Assembly: GCA_949316495.1 (NCBI GenBank)
Contig: OX439005.1
Coordinates: 40,980,682-41,044,681, forward strand
Direction: 5' to 3'
DNA: 64,000 nucleotides
From: Amphiduros pacificus
Taxonomy: Eukaryota; Annelida; Polychaeta; Phyllodocida; Hesionidae
Made by a program: the position numbers and the translations under genes. Positions 38,381 to 50,399 of this stretch are shown piece by piece. Each line of letters opens with the position of its first letter. Within the stretch, counting starts at the first letter, position 1. Below the pieces are notes generated by a model. That model made no database searches. It had not been told where the DNA came from and saw only the letters and a program-made list of their open reading frames with translations.

Positions 38381-41300
38381 ATAATTATGCTAATAATTAT
38401 CCTGATGTATTATGCATTTATAACTGAATCCCACATTGACCACACTATTGCTGACTGTATCATCCACCCTGATTATGATATAGGGAGAGAAGATAGATGC
38501 AAGGGTGGTGGTGGGCTATTGATCAGTATCTACAAGAGGTGGCTATCAGACCCTAAGGAGGAGAGTCTAAAAACTAACTGTGAACTTCTATGGAGAAAAC
38601 TTAACATAGTTGGAACAAAACCACTGTTCATAGGATGTTACTGTAGGCCAACAGATAGAAATATATCTAATGTCCATGAACTAAATGCATCCTTTGGAAA
38701 GACTCCACAGTCTGACACAAGTACCCCAAATACATTACTAACAGGGGATTTCAATGTACCTGATATCACATGGGAAATATGTCATTTAAGCCAGGCCCTG
38801 CATATAGGACTGACCAAAATACAGCAATGATTGATACTTTTAATGAACATTGTCTCTCACAAGTAAACCCACACCCAACCAGGGGAGGTATTAGATTAGA
38901 TTGTGTCGGAACAACAAACCCTAGCTTAGTAAATAAAGTATCTGTCCATCCAGGCATGAGTGGCCATGATGTGTTGATAACAGAAATCAATACAAAAACC
39001 ACACTAGCCAAGAAAAAAGCCAAGAAATGTGCTACTGTACAACAAAGGAGACAATAATTCAATTAAACAAGACATGCGTGCCTTTTATGAAGATGAGCTT
39101 AAAGGTTCTAGTCTCACATCAGCGAGAATGAGTGACATAGAGCATGTAACGGGTTTGTAGCAGTGGGAGGAGCGGACGTCCAGAAAGCACCCTGCAGAAC
39201 ACAGTGTTCGACTTCCATTCACCAAATCTTTCTGTGTTTTCACAGTTTAGCTGCATGATTTTCATAGTTTTATATTTTATATTTTATTTCTGTCATGTAT
39301 TACTAATAGAATCATCCAAATAGCAAAAGGTGTCATAGGCCATTTTAATGATTGGCCAGTTTTAGTGATGCGTTTCATAGACATATTCATAAAAGGATTT
39401 CACTAACTTTCTCAGATTGTTCAGAAAAATCAAATACATGATTTTTTTTACAAATACATCAGCTACTAAATGTTATAACCAATTGACTCTACATTCAATA
39501 TATTTTTTATTATATTTTTTTAAACCATTTCTATTCATGACTAATGTTCTCAGATTTTTCAGTGAATATTTCTTCTTTTTTAGGTATTATTATGATAAGA
39601 GCAACTTATTGCTGATTATTTTCTGAAATTAGATTAATATTTAATTTATCTAATACCTCAAAAATAAATGTGAGGTCAAATTAAAGTCCGTCAATTTGTC
39701 ACTTTTGTAACCCTACCGATTTAAGCTATTTTTAATCATTTTAGCTTCATAATAAATCTTGAAATTGACGGACTTTTTTTTCAATATCTTTTTAGCATTA
39801 CTGTGCAGTAATTTTTCTGTGCAGTATTCTATATATTTTCAAAAACTAACCCCCAATAAGCTGGCATTTTTATATTATTTAAAAAAAACTTAGTATTATA
39901 GTATTTTCCTCTGTTTTCCCTTATAGATTGACCACAAAACTATAAACGTTAACTGCTCTCAAATTGTTAATTATGAGCAGATTTTGATGAATAAGGACTC
40001 TACGAGCTCGTATTTGACAGATGTAGATGATAGGATAATAAAACATGTAGATAATTTCGTGGAAATAGGCTTTCTATTTTCAAGGTCATTGAAAGGTCAC
40101 TTCAAGGTCATTGGCAATATTTTATCAAAATAGCCTAAGAAGGTTGACATTCGAATTCATATCATTTGTAGATGTATTCTGAGTAGTAAATAAGTTATAT
40201 CCCTATGTCTGCCATTTCTAGTGATGCAGTCGAAACTCTGAACGATAAGTTCACAGCAAAGCTTATGGAGTCCATCAATAAACACATCCCTATTAAGAAA
40301 ATATCTGGTAGATAGGATGTGCCATGGGTGACAAAGGAAATCAAGAGACAAATAAGAAGAAAACAAAGACTATACAAGAAATCTGAAAAAAACGAAAATG
40401 GATTCTCACCACCGAAAATTCAGAAACCTTAGAAAACGCATAAAGACATAAGTTCAGAGAATCCCATTATGAATATATTCTTTGGCTACTTGATCTTCCT
40501 GACACGCGTTAGGATACTGTTAGTGTACCAACATTAAAAGTCACATGACAAGAAAATTGTGAAAATGTTTATATTGTGCCATAATATATTACAATACATG
40601 GACATTGCATTTCAACATGTTTTACACATTTTTATAAATGGAGTACAGAATTATAGTGGATCAAAGTGATTTGCTGGACACGCCCCTTTTTATGTGGGTC
40701 AAATCAGGGCTGCTGAGATTTTGCCGGAAGTGACGCATGTTCGCCCTTCATGTTCAAAACAAACACCTCCAAGCCAGTGAAAGTCTTGAGGGATTGTAAT
40801 TTATAAGTAATAACATGAGTGTTGATAACATCTTTGAACCACTGGAGGCCTAATTAGCACATGTGGATAGTAGGTCAGATCATGTTTCACATCATAGTCA
40901 CTTGGATTCTGCCTGTAGTGATGGGGAAGACAGGAATACAGCCAGCCTCGCAGTTGAGTTTGGCAAACTTACATCTGCTTCTTGAGATTATTCAGATCCT
41001 ACAAGGGACTGACTGAACTATTCTTTATCATAATGTTATGGTCAAAGTCATTTCCTTGTTGAGAAAGAAATGTTGAAATCTCAAAGTTTAGTATCATTTT
41101 TACAGAATTTCTATTTTTATTCAAAATTCCTTTGTCTGTTTGTATATAAATACTGATATATGATTTAGTTGGGTACCCACTGACATGCAATGACAGACAT
41201 TAAAAAAATACCAAACTAAACATTTCAAATGGCCATTGAAATACAACTGCAGTGCATAAATAATAAATAATCAGACCTCAAAATTTAGAAGTCAAAATAA

Positions 41301-42175
41301 TTTCCAGCAATGAAACAGATCTAGAAATATGTGTTGAATGCTTTCAAAACATTTTTTTTCAATTATGTCAAACGAAGTTTAGCTCAACATTACTGAATAT
41401 GAATAATATTCAACCAATTGATATTGTTACTGGTCATTGGTTAACAAATAAATAAATAAATTTTCAGTGTAAAAAAATATGAAAATATCAACAAAAAATA
41501 ATTCATAGATATTTTAAAAGTGTCATCTCAATGTTCCATTTACAGTTTGAAAACCCTTAAACTTCATGCCATAATGTTTAGGGCTAGCTTATAAGTGTCT
41601 TGAAACTGATAAGAGTAGAGCAGGCCATATTTCAGACACTATACCTAGTTAAGTCATGTTTGTTTATTTTCTTCAATTAAAGTAGGGATTGTGGGATCGG
41701 AAGCTGATGTAAATGCAACTCTCTATTTTACAGCCTTAAGTTTTGCCATTAATCATATTTTCAATGGATGTTATTTGTGTAGAAAAAAGGACATCAGCTG
41801 TTATACATGTATAGACATAGGAGGAATATGTGTGCAGGAGATGCATGTGGGGGCGCAATGACGTAGGCAGCCTGCTGACCCAGTTCTAGGTCAAGAGAGT
41901 AGGTTAATTACCATGGGGGTTCAAAGATCTTAGATTATAGCTAAACTAAACATCAGACTGCAGAAAAAATTGTCAGATGTTTCTCAGAGGTATGAAATCT
42001 AAAGATTTACCACTTTAAAAAATTCTTGTCATATGACTTTTAACAGAAAATGGTATTATTGAAGTGAAAGACAGTGAAGGCAAAGAAGAAATATCAAAAT
42101 TGTAATTAACAGATGGAAGGTCTTCTTTGCTTCAATGACACTTTTGTTTTTCTCAAAAAAAGAGAGAGAAAAAAA
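38380..42175 (+). mobile_element. LINE relic (endonuclease region) broken by later insertions
   Basis: 38387-39147 codes for pieces of an AP-like endonuclease: LFIGCYCRPTDRN, LTGDFNVPDITWE and, after a frame change, HPTRGGIRLDCVGT and SGHDVLITEI. LINE sequence resumes at about 40195-40533 (INKHIPIKKISGR, DVPWVTKEIKRQIRRKQRLY) and 42044-42175 (ENGIIEVKDSEGKEEISKL), the linker leading to RT. The gaps are inserts: 40538-42039 is a TTAA element, and about 39148-40190 is another insert whose edges I could not fix. The LINE is dead. Confidence 0.72.
40538..42039. mobile_element. TTAA-site DNA transposon, non-autonomous
   Basis: 1502 bp with inverted ends AAGTCAYATGACAAGAA and a TTAA at both edges (40534-40537 and 42040-42043). 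TTAA duplication is typical of piggyBac- and Kolobok-type elements. No transposase frame was seen inside. Excision would rejoin LINE sequence on both sides, which supports the edges. Confidence 0.78.
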
Positions 42176-42604
42176 TCAAGTCTACATGGTCTGACATTCT
42201 TATCGCTCATATAAAGTCGCAATATATGCAATTTGAAGATTTCATCTTTTGTATTCATATAAAGTAATTTTATAGATAGTCTATTTTTTTTTAAAGAAGA
42301 ATTTTACTTTCTTTGCACACTTTCCATTCCAACCCAAATACTGGGCATTAACTTGGTTGAATTTTCATTGTAAATACGGCCCGCCCATTCCCGCCAAGCT
42401 GCGTGGGATGAGTATAGACTTTACGCCAAAATGCGCAAAGCGCTAAACATCTCCTTCATAAAGGAGCCTCATTTTCAAATTAGGTCAATTTTCCGGAAGT
42501 GTCTTATGAATGAGGCGCTCATTTTAAAACTTTGCTGCACGTTTTGCTAATTTCCCACTAGTTTAGTAAACTTTGAAAAGTGACATTTCGCCAGAACATA
42601 GAAG
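42176..42604 (+). promoter_or_regulatory. Probable promoter region of the coiled-coil gene
   Basis: No TATA box near the ATG. A consensus ETS site (CCGGAAGT) lies at 42493-42500, a GCGCAAAGCGC palindrome at about 42433-42443, and CTTTGAA at about 42569-42575, which contains the TTTGAA of the cell-cycle CHR element. These would suit a TATA-less, cell-cycle-linked promoter, but this is inference from short motifs. Confidence 0.35.
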
Positions 42605-43122
42605 ATGTCGGAAAGTGGTAAAATCAAAGAGAAGGTAGTGCGTTCTGCCATCCCTCGTCCTAAATCGGACTCGACAAAGGATGACACCGCAGCACATGGC
42701 CAGTCAACAAATGATGTTGATAACACTGACAAGCACACTGAGAAACAACGCGAAGTTAAATCAGCCAGGCGTAGCATTGGCGTTGATAAGGATAAGCCTA
42801 AATCAGGCAAATCAAGTGTATCTCTTCAGGGTCCTTTTAAACCGAGTGTTGTAGCTACCATGAGACAGAGACATAACAGTGACGAACACAAAAGGAAACG
42901 GGGTGAAGGAGTTGCAGCAAACACATTTCTTCCCTCTGTCCGTTCCATGGAGGATCTTTCACCAAAAAGAAATCCTGCAAAAGAAACATTTAGAGAAAAG
43001 ACCAGATGCAAAGTTGAATTTAGTAATAAAGTAGATACCAAATTCCAAAAGAATGGAACTGTGGAAAGCGACAAAAAGACAGTTACACAGTTCACAGCCA
43101 AGGGAAAACCACCAGTGAAAGG
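42605..43122 (+). CDS. Coiled-coil, SKAP/KNSTRN-like gene, exon 1
   Basis: ATG 42605 (AAGATGT). Codes for 172 residues plus two bases of a basic, Ser/Lys-rich, probably disordered N-terminus. Residues 14-17 are SAIP, an SxIP-type motif in a basic, Ser/Pro context, which in other proteins binds the plus-end tracker EB1. Donor GTATTG at 43123. The eight exons total 1008 nt (335 aa); human KNSTRN is of similar size (316 aa). The overall plan (disordered basic N-half, coiled-coil C-half) fits a small kinetochore/spindle protein, but the assignment rests on memory of the family. Confidence 0.7.
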
Positions 43123-43710
43123 GTATTGTATATTTATAAAGAACATAATAGATTATTATGTATGAAGCATGCTGGATATTTTTTATCGACTGAAAAATAA
43201 TTCATAGATAATTTTGAGGTTAAGTGAGATTCAAAAATAAATCATAATCGTGTGGTCTTAATTTGAATTATAGCGATGATTCATTTTCATATTAAAGCTT
43301 TCATCATAGAGAAAGTATAAGAAAGTATATATCTATTTTTCTCTATGCATTCATGAAAACCACTTTTCCCTCACATAATGTAAATGTTTGTACCTGAAGG
43401 ATGGTGGAAGGATCTCAGGAGTCCGAAAGACGAGTGAGATCCTTCCACCAGAACCAACTTATCTGCAGCAGATAGGTATGAGATAAAGGTTTTGGTTGAT
43501 GTCCAATCTGTTTGAAGCAGAACAGTTTGGAAAGCATTGCAGCATGTGCAGATCTATGTTGAGTGTGTCAAAAAACATAAACAATGCCATGCCCCCTTAT
43601 TAATGACATCACACTCAATGACATCATTACAACATATATTTTATTTTGTAGTGATGTCATTGAGAGTTGGGCACAGCGCCATTCGATATTGTGAGGCCAT
43701 ATAACAACAT

Positions 43711-44334
43711 TAGGGCATCATATCGTTGGATTTCATCGATACGATACGATACGTATCGATGATTTATCAATATTCGATACGTATCGATATTACTGAACCG
43801 AAATAGAAGAATAATTGACTGTCTTTATCGGTCTGGGTGCAAGCTCCCCAAACGGTGATATATTTAATATCATCGGCTTAAAATACACACAGAAATATTC
43901 TACAACGTGTCAACAGTAGTCCACCTCCTATTAATAAGTGTATATCTTGCTCAAATCGGAGAAAATGTGAATTTAACAATGCTTAAATATGCATACACAA
44001 CATGAGTTTGTCATTTCGAAAACCGGAAGTGACGGGGAGAAGCTCTTATTTTTGGAGCGAAAACGATTGGAGTGCTGTCACAACGTATTCATTCCCATTG
44101 AAATATTAATATATTGCGCAATGATGGATCCCTCAGTCGTCGTATTTACATTTGAAAGATTAAAAAACGTACGATGCGTAAAATATCAAGTAAAAAATCT
44201 GTGTTACTATGATGATATGAGGGCCCAATTCGATACAACTAATATATCGAAGCACCAGTATGACATTACCGGTTATTGTATCGATGTCTGTATACCGGTA
44301 TATCGATAATATCGCGTACCGGTGTGATGCCCTA
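43711..44334. mobile_element. hAT-type MITE in intron 1 of the coiled-coil gene
   Basis: 624 bp; ends TAGGGCATCA...TGATGCCCTA with an exact 8-bp duplication AACAACAT (43703-43710 and 44335-44342), as expected for hAT elements. Subterminal GATACGTATCGAT palindromes. It is inserted in a copy of the fold-back family (43398-43710 and 44335-44500). The core 43875-44145 is shared with 49965-50240 and 53285-53410. Non-coding. Confidence 0.9.
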
Positions 44335-44609
44335 AACAACATAGATCTATACTTCTTACAATGTTAACACTGTTCTGCTTTATATATAAACCATCTGTAG
44401 TAGGTAAGTATGAGATAAAAAAACAAGAGCATGGGTTTATGCAGTGTTCAGCCTGACAGATCTCTTTTGTTGGTTCTGGTGAAAGGATCTCCCTCAATTT
44501 GTGATAATATTGGGTAAATACCTTCATTTATCATTTAAAACGCAATTAAAATCGATCTGCTACGTCCGATATACGTTATTTCGAAAATATGAACATCATA
44601 TTTACGTTT

Positions 44610-44847
44610 TACCGTAAATACTCGAGTATAAGACCATAAAGGTCTTATACACAGGTAAGAGCTTGTTATGTAAAAATATTTATGTTTCACTGTTAACATG
44701 GCCGGCAAACTTGAATGGTAGCAGTGCCAATATCTTGAGAAAAAACGACTCGTCTTATATTCGGAAATTGGTCTTTTCATGCAAAATAACCTCAATTTTG
44801 GGGGTCGTCTTATACATGAGGCGTCTTATACACAAGTAAATACGGTA
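44610..44847. mobile_element. TA-site MITE (ACCGTAAATACT ends), copy 1
   Basis: Inverted ends of the type TACCGTATTTACTTGTGTATAAGAC with TA at the edges, as in Tc1/mariner-type MITEs; the inside repeats GTCTTATACA. The sequence to its left (44505-44609, ATAATATTGGGTAAATACC onward) is shared with 53690-53792 and, inverted, with 52441-52545. Confidence 0.75.
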
Positions 44848-45997
44848 TGTAATGAAGCCAATAACAATCTAGAAAGAAATGAAAATAAATGTGCCATGTG
44901 GTGTTAAACAAGGCACATAGTAGATTATGTTATCAGTATTCAGGCCACTGGCATGGGGATGGGCAGGGGTCTTAATAATTAACCCTGGGGTTTATGAATT
45001 AGATCAGAGAGCAGAGTATAAGTGCACTTAACAGTCTGCAGCACAGAGAGAAAGGTATCAGCCAGTGCAATATCTTTGGTATTAAAGGACAACTTTCATT
45101 TCTCTGACACACTTTTGTGGTGTGAAGGAGAATTATAGCGCATATTGATCTGTAGGCTCTGTTAGTATGACTACACAAGGGAAACTTTTTTTATTGAAGA
45201 ACAGTAGCTCTTTAAAAAAATGAGTTAAGTCACAGTGGGTCAATTACCTACTTGCATAACTAATTAGTAAACAAACAATGCTGCCAAAATAGCAATGTCA
45301 TGATTTCAGTCTTAGAAAAGATGCACTGTAGAATAGAGCAAAAGCTGTAATTGTCCTAAAATTTGATAAAAGTTGTCATAACTTTGCCAATAATAGACTG
45401 ATTGACACCAGTCTGGTATTTTAGCACTAGCCTGTAGTCCCATACAAGTGGAAAGTGGAAACACTGTTGGCCTAGTACACTTTCCCCTGATGCTGACTGT
45501 CTGGTCATGATTTTTCAAGTATTTGTAAAAAGTTTCTTTATGATTTGATTAACCTTTCTAAATATGAATGAATGAAGCATAGGAAATTATTCTATTGTAT
45601 ATGAGTGTAGAGAAAGTGTAGAACAGTGCCTAAACCTAATATAGTTCATACATGTAATTAATGAATAAGGTTATGCGAAAAATGTTTCGGGCGAGTACAC
45701 TTTGTCTGGGCTACTAAAATTTCCACTTAAGCCTGACAGTCTAGTAGCCTGAAAAGTATTTGGCCCAGACTGTGACATGATACACCAAGATTTCACATAT
45801 TCCTTGCCAGTCGGACATTATTATATATATTACTGGTATATATGTACTATTTGAAAAAAATTCATGTTTATATCTCAAAACCTGCAGATGAAAAGAAAGA
45901 TGTTGTAGGAAAGTCCAACTATTTAAGTTGTTAGATATAAATTTGTCAGATAAAACATAAATTGAAGCTTTATTAAATTATTCTGTGTATACTTTAG
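44848..45997 (+). other. Rest of intron 1, coiled-coil gene
   Basis: No repeat or ORF worth naming was recognised. Confidence 0.3.
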
Positions 45998-46130
45998 ATA
46001 CCGTGAGTTGAAGCGAAGTGAAGATGAGCTGCATGGTCGTGTTTTACAGCTGCAGGTAGATCTCAGTCAGCTGCAGCTGTCCAAGGACCAAGAGATAAAT
46101 ATGTTGCAAGACCAGCTAGATCAAGCTCAT
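45998..46130 (+). CDS. Coiled-coil, SKAP/KNSTRN-like gene, exon 2
   Basis: Acceptor ACTTTAG, donor GTGAGTATAC. It completes a Gly codon from exon 1 and starts the coiled coil with YRELKRSEDELHGRV; heptad Leu spacing is clear. The junction (KG then Y) and the following K-x-S-E-x-E-L resemble the start of the KNSTRN coiled coil. Confidence 0.75.
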
Positions 46131-46286
46131 GTGAGTATACAAACATTCTCATAGAATGAAAGTCCTGCTTTCAACATGTAGTCAAATATGAAAAGCCCCC
46201 ACCAAGCACATGGAAGTTCACCTATAATATAAAGTTATAAATACATTCACATATTTTAATGAACATTTTTTTTGCTGATCCCAGAT

Positions 46287-46572
46287 CCCAGATTCACACA
46301 ATGTTTGGATTCACACAATGTTTGGATCCCAGATTCACACAATGTTTGGATTCACACAATGTTTGGATTCACACAATGTTTGGATTCACACAATGTTTGG
46401 ATTCACACAATGTTTGGATTCACACAATGTTTGGATTCACACAATGTTTGGATTCACACAATGTTTGGATTCACACAATGTTTGGATTCACACAATGTTT
46501 GGATTCACACAATGTTTGGATTCACACAATGTTTGGATTCACACAATGTTTGGATTCACACAATGTTTGGAT
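46287..46572. repeat. 17-bp minisatellite
   Basis: About 16 units of ATTCACACAATGTTTGG in intron 2, preceded by two CCCAGATTCAC variants. Open in three plus-strand frames purely because of the repeat. Confidence 0.97.
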
Positions 46573-46849
46573 AAGGCCTCTGTTGTTTATATTTGTTAAA
46601 GATTTAAATGGTTCCAAGATTCACAGTTTTCAAAAAGGAACATTTCTTTTTTTGGCAATTTATATGATGGCTTCAAAATTGACATGTCAGAAATATTGGT
46701 AACGAATGTTTGCCACAAAAACCCTCTGATTGTATTCTGTTATTTGGGTATCAAAGCTTTTATAGTCATGATGGATTTTTTTAGCTGGCCATTTGATTGG
46801 TTATTGCAGGTGCTAAGATGTGCAATTAGATACCTAAACAGTGGAATAG

Positions 46850-47125
46850 GTTAATTTATTCTGTAAGAATTGGCTTATATTTGTAATGTTATTCATAATG
46901 GCAGCCTGCTTGACAACTCAATGATAGTTATTAGATTTTTGAGGGCAAAATGGGAACAAAATCAGAGCCTAGTGAAAATAGATAGAATCGATCCCCTGAA
47001 ATACATCTTTCCTACTAATTGCTAAGAACTCTAGCGAGAAGTGTCAGGGGAGATCAAAGTTGACAGACAGAATGACAGAAAATTCATCCTCCTCCCCACC
47101 ACTGCAATAGTCAGCATAGCTAAAA
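46850..47125 (+). repeat. Dispersed repeat, copy 1
   Basis: Shares about 270 bp with 59085-59350, including TTATTCAnAATGnCAGCCT, GATAGTTATTAGA-like and GCTAAGAAC blocks. Non-coding; family unknown. Confidence 0.7.
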
Positions 47126-47139
47126 ACTGGCTGCTATCT

Positions 47140-48146
47140 CAGGCCTTGACTTTACCATTTGTGATCCACTTGCCCACCGGGCAAGTAAATTTTAAAATCT
47201 ACTTGCCCTGAATTACAATTCACTTGCCCTGAATATTTGTCCCAATATTTGAACAAGGTATAGGACTAAAGCTTATAGGATTTGTACATTCAAACATTGG
47301 CTGATAATTAGAAAAAATGCCCATATAACCCATAAATACACAATATTTGGCTTGAAAAAGTTGAAATGAATAGTACATGTTTTTATTTAAAATAGCATGC
47401 AGTAACCTCAAGTTTGTTACAATATTTTGTGCATATGCATAAGTACCAAATTTTTACGAAAACATAAAAATTGGCAATGCTCAGTCAATTCTTGACCAAT
47501 TTATATCATTGATAACTCTTATTTTAGTTCCTTGGATATAAAAACAATAGGAATAGGGCCTTTTCTAACTCAGGAGTTCAATTTTTAAGCAGAGAAATAC
47601 ATGAAGACTTTGAGCTTGTGAGTAAAATGTCACCCTGAATTGTCAATCTTGTAAGAATATAACCTACAATTATCACTTTATAAGATTAAGTAATGTCAAG
47701 TGTTACTGATGGATATACCCCACTGTTACTCATCATACTTAAAATCAACTGTTCATGTTTCCTGGATAATATAATGATTGACAAAGACCAAAATGTGCGA
47801 AATTGATAAGCTCTACCTCCTGATACAGTGCTTTGTGTGAAATACCATCTTGAGGAATATATATATATTTAGCAGCATGCCATAACTTTATCTTGGTCAG
47901 GGTTTGGGAGGCAGGGGTAATACCAAGGGCAACGGAGCTTGGACACAAAGTTATCTCTAATCAGGTGTCATCCCTGTGATGTGGTCAGCAGCTCTCTCTG
48001 TTCTCTGTGGGGTACTTTGATTGGGGACAGATTACAGTACTTGACCACCGGGCAAGTGGAACAGATGTATCAAGTTGCCCGGACTTGCCCGACAGGTGTG
48101 AAATATACCTCCGGGCAAGTGGGCAACTGGCTAATGTCGAGGTCTG
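47140..48146. mobile_element. Candidate MITE with CAGRCCTYGAC ends
   Basis: The inverted ends CAGGCCTTGACTTTA and CAGACCTCGACATTA (right end, reverse strand) match at most positions. Clusters of CTTGCCC/GGGCAAG motifs lie inside both ends. TATCT occurs outside each end, shorter than the 8 bp of hAT, so the superfamily is open. In intron 2. Confidence 0.5.
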
Positions 48147-48398
48147 TATCTGATAAATGTGATAGTTGGTATTTCCATGTGGATGTAGAACGTCTTAGTC
48201 AAATTCTATCAATGGTCATTACTAAATCAAAGAATTAAGAAATAATTAATTAAACTTTTTGTGTTTTGACCTTGTTTTGAATATCTGTCTAAACTGTGTA
48301 TTGGGTTGCTATATCTGTCTTTACAGTATTCAGATATAGATATACATGCTACAATATGTATTTGATTTAAGAGTAATTGAGTTTTTGTAATATTTCAG

Positions 48399-48474
48399 AA
48401 TAATATAGACAGTATGGAGAAGGAAATGGATGATCTGCGACACCAGATGGCAGACAAAGAGACCAAATATCGCG
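48399..48474 (+). CDS. Coiled-coil, SKAP/KNSTRN-like gene, exon 3
   Basis: Acceptor TAATATTTCAG, donor GTATATTTC. 25 codons plus one base; continues the coiled coil (SMEKEMDDLRHQMADKETKY). Confidence 0.72.
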
Positions 48475-48899
48475 GTATATTTCAATCTTTTCATTTTGAT
48501 TTATATGTCCCACCAGAAGGTTAGAAATTTTACTTTCTATCTACTTGCAAACACCAAAGTGTGGACATTATTTTATATACCCATAGAAATGTTGGACCAT
48601 AATAATGTTGGACCACCTTTTTGCCATCTTTTTCTGTTTGGGCTATGAACATAGATTAACAGACCTTGCCTTTGTTTGCACCATATCCCCATACATATAA
48701 AACAAAACCTCTTTATTACCCTCTGTTTTTCTTCCATACTATCATTAGATGTGTGCAATATTACTCTCAGTACTGTACATTATTGGGCAAGATCATATGC
48801 CACTCAAAATCCCCTCTAAAACAAGACATTGTCATTTAAAAATTCCTACCTCCATATTGTTCTGCTTGCCTCCATTGATTAACAACCAAGCCCCATCCA

Positions 48900-49791
48900 A
48901 TGACTCATCCATGCAGGATATCAACATGGTGGATTAATCCATGCAGGATATCAGCATGGTGGATTTATCCATGCAGGATATCAGCATGGTGGATTTATCC
49001 ATGCAGGATATCAACATGGTGGATTAATCCATGCAGGATATCAACATGGTAGATTTATCCATGCAGGATATCAATATGGCTGATTTATCCATGCAGGATA
49101 TCAATATGGCTGATTTATCCATGCAGGATATCAACATGGTGGGTTTATCCATGCAGGATATCAACATAGTGGATTTATCCATGCAGGATATCAACATGGT
49201 GGATTTATCCATGCAGGATATCAACATGGTGGGTTTATCCATGCAGGATATCAATATGGTGGATTTATCCATGCAGGATATCAGTATGGTGGATTTATCC
49301 ATGCAGGATATCAATATGGTGGATTTATCCATGCAGGATATCAATATGGTGGATTTATCCATGCAGGATATCAACATGGTGGATTTATCCATGCAGGATA
49401 TCAACATGGTGGATTTGTCCATGCAGGATATCAACATGGTGGATTTATCCATGCAGGATATCAACATGGTGGATTTATCCATGCAGGATATCAACATGGT
49501 GGATTTATCCATGCAGGATATCAACATGGTGGATTTATCCATGCAGGATATCAATATGGCTGATTTATCCATGCAGGATATCAATATGGCTGATTTATCC
49601 ATGCAGGATATCAACATGGTGGATTTGTCCATGCAGGATATCAACATGGTGGATTTATCCATGCAGGATATCAACATGGTGGATTTATCCATGCAGGATA
49701 TCAACATGGTGGATTTATCCATGCAGGATATCAATATGGCTGATTTATTCATGCAGGACATCAATATGGTGGATTTATCCATGCAGGATAT
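48900..49791. repeat. 30-bp minisatellite, first block
   Basis: About 30 units of ATCCATGCAGGATATCAACATGGTGGATTT in intron 3. Variants (AGCATGG, ATATGGC, GGGTTTA) mark subfamilies. Because 30 is a multiple of three, long frames are open on both strands; these are not proteins. Confidence 0.97.
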
Positions 49792-50399
49792 CAGTCTTCC
49801 CGATAGTCGCCAGACCTTCAACGGACATTCGGTCCGGCAAAGATGACTTTTTTGCCGGACCGAAAACATTTTTACCGGACCGAAAAAAAAAGAAAGAATA
49901 TCAGCGTGAAAAGTAAACAAGCCAGATACAAGCTTCCCAAACGGCGATATAATTAAAATCTTTGTTTTATTTTACACACAGAAATATTCTGACACGTGTC
50001 AGCAATAGTCCGCCTTCATTTAATAAGTTTAAAGTATGCACAAGTCAGAGAAAATGCAAGTTTAACAATGCTTAAATACGCGTACAAGACACGAGGTCGT
50101 CATTACAAAAACCGGAAGTGACGGGGACAGGCTCTTATTTTTGGCGCGAAAATGATCGGTCGCTATTCATTCGCATTGAAAATATTAATGTATTGCGCAA
50201 TGATGGATCCCTGACACTTCTTATTTACGTTTTACTTTAAAAATGACTGCCGATCTTATCGAGGGATAAGTTTTGAGAAAAGTTAGAATTTTCACAAAAT
50301 ACATGTCGGACATGAGGTCCGACTACGGCGGAAAATATGTCGGACCGTGGCAGAAACTATCAGTCAGGACCGGCGGTCCGGCAGTTATCGGGAAGACTG
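49792..50399. mobile_element. MITE inserted inside the 30-bp minisatellite
   Basis: 608 bp; inverted ends CAGTCTTCCCGATA / TATCGGGAAGACTG, continuing with GCC-GACC matches. GGATAT is repeated at 49786-49791 and 50400-50405. Deleting the insert restores a perfect 30-bp unit across the junction, so the array is older than the insertion. The core 49965-50240 is shared with the hAT-type MITE at 43711-44334. Confidence 0.85.
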
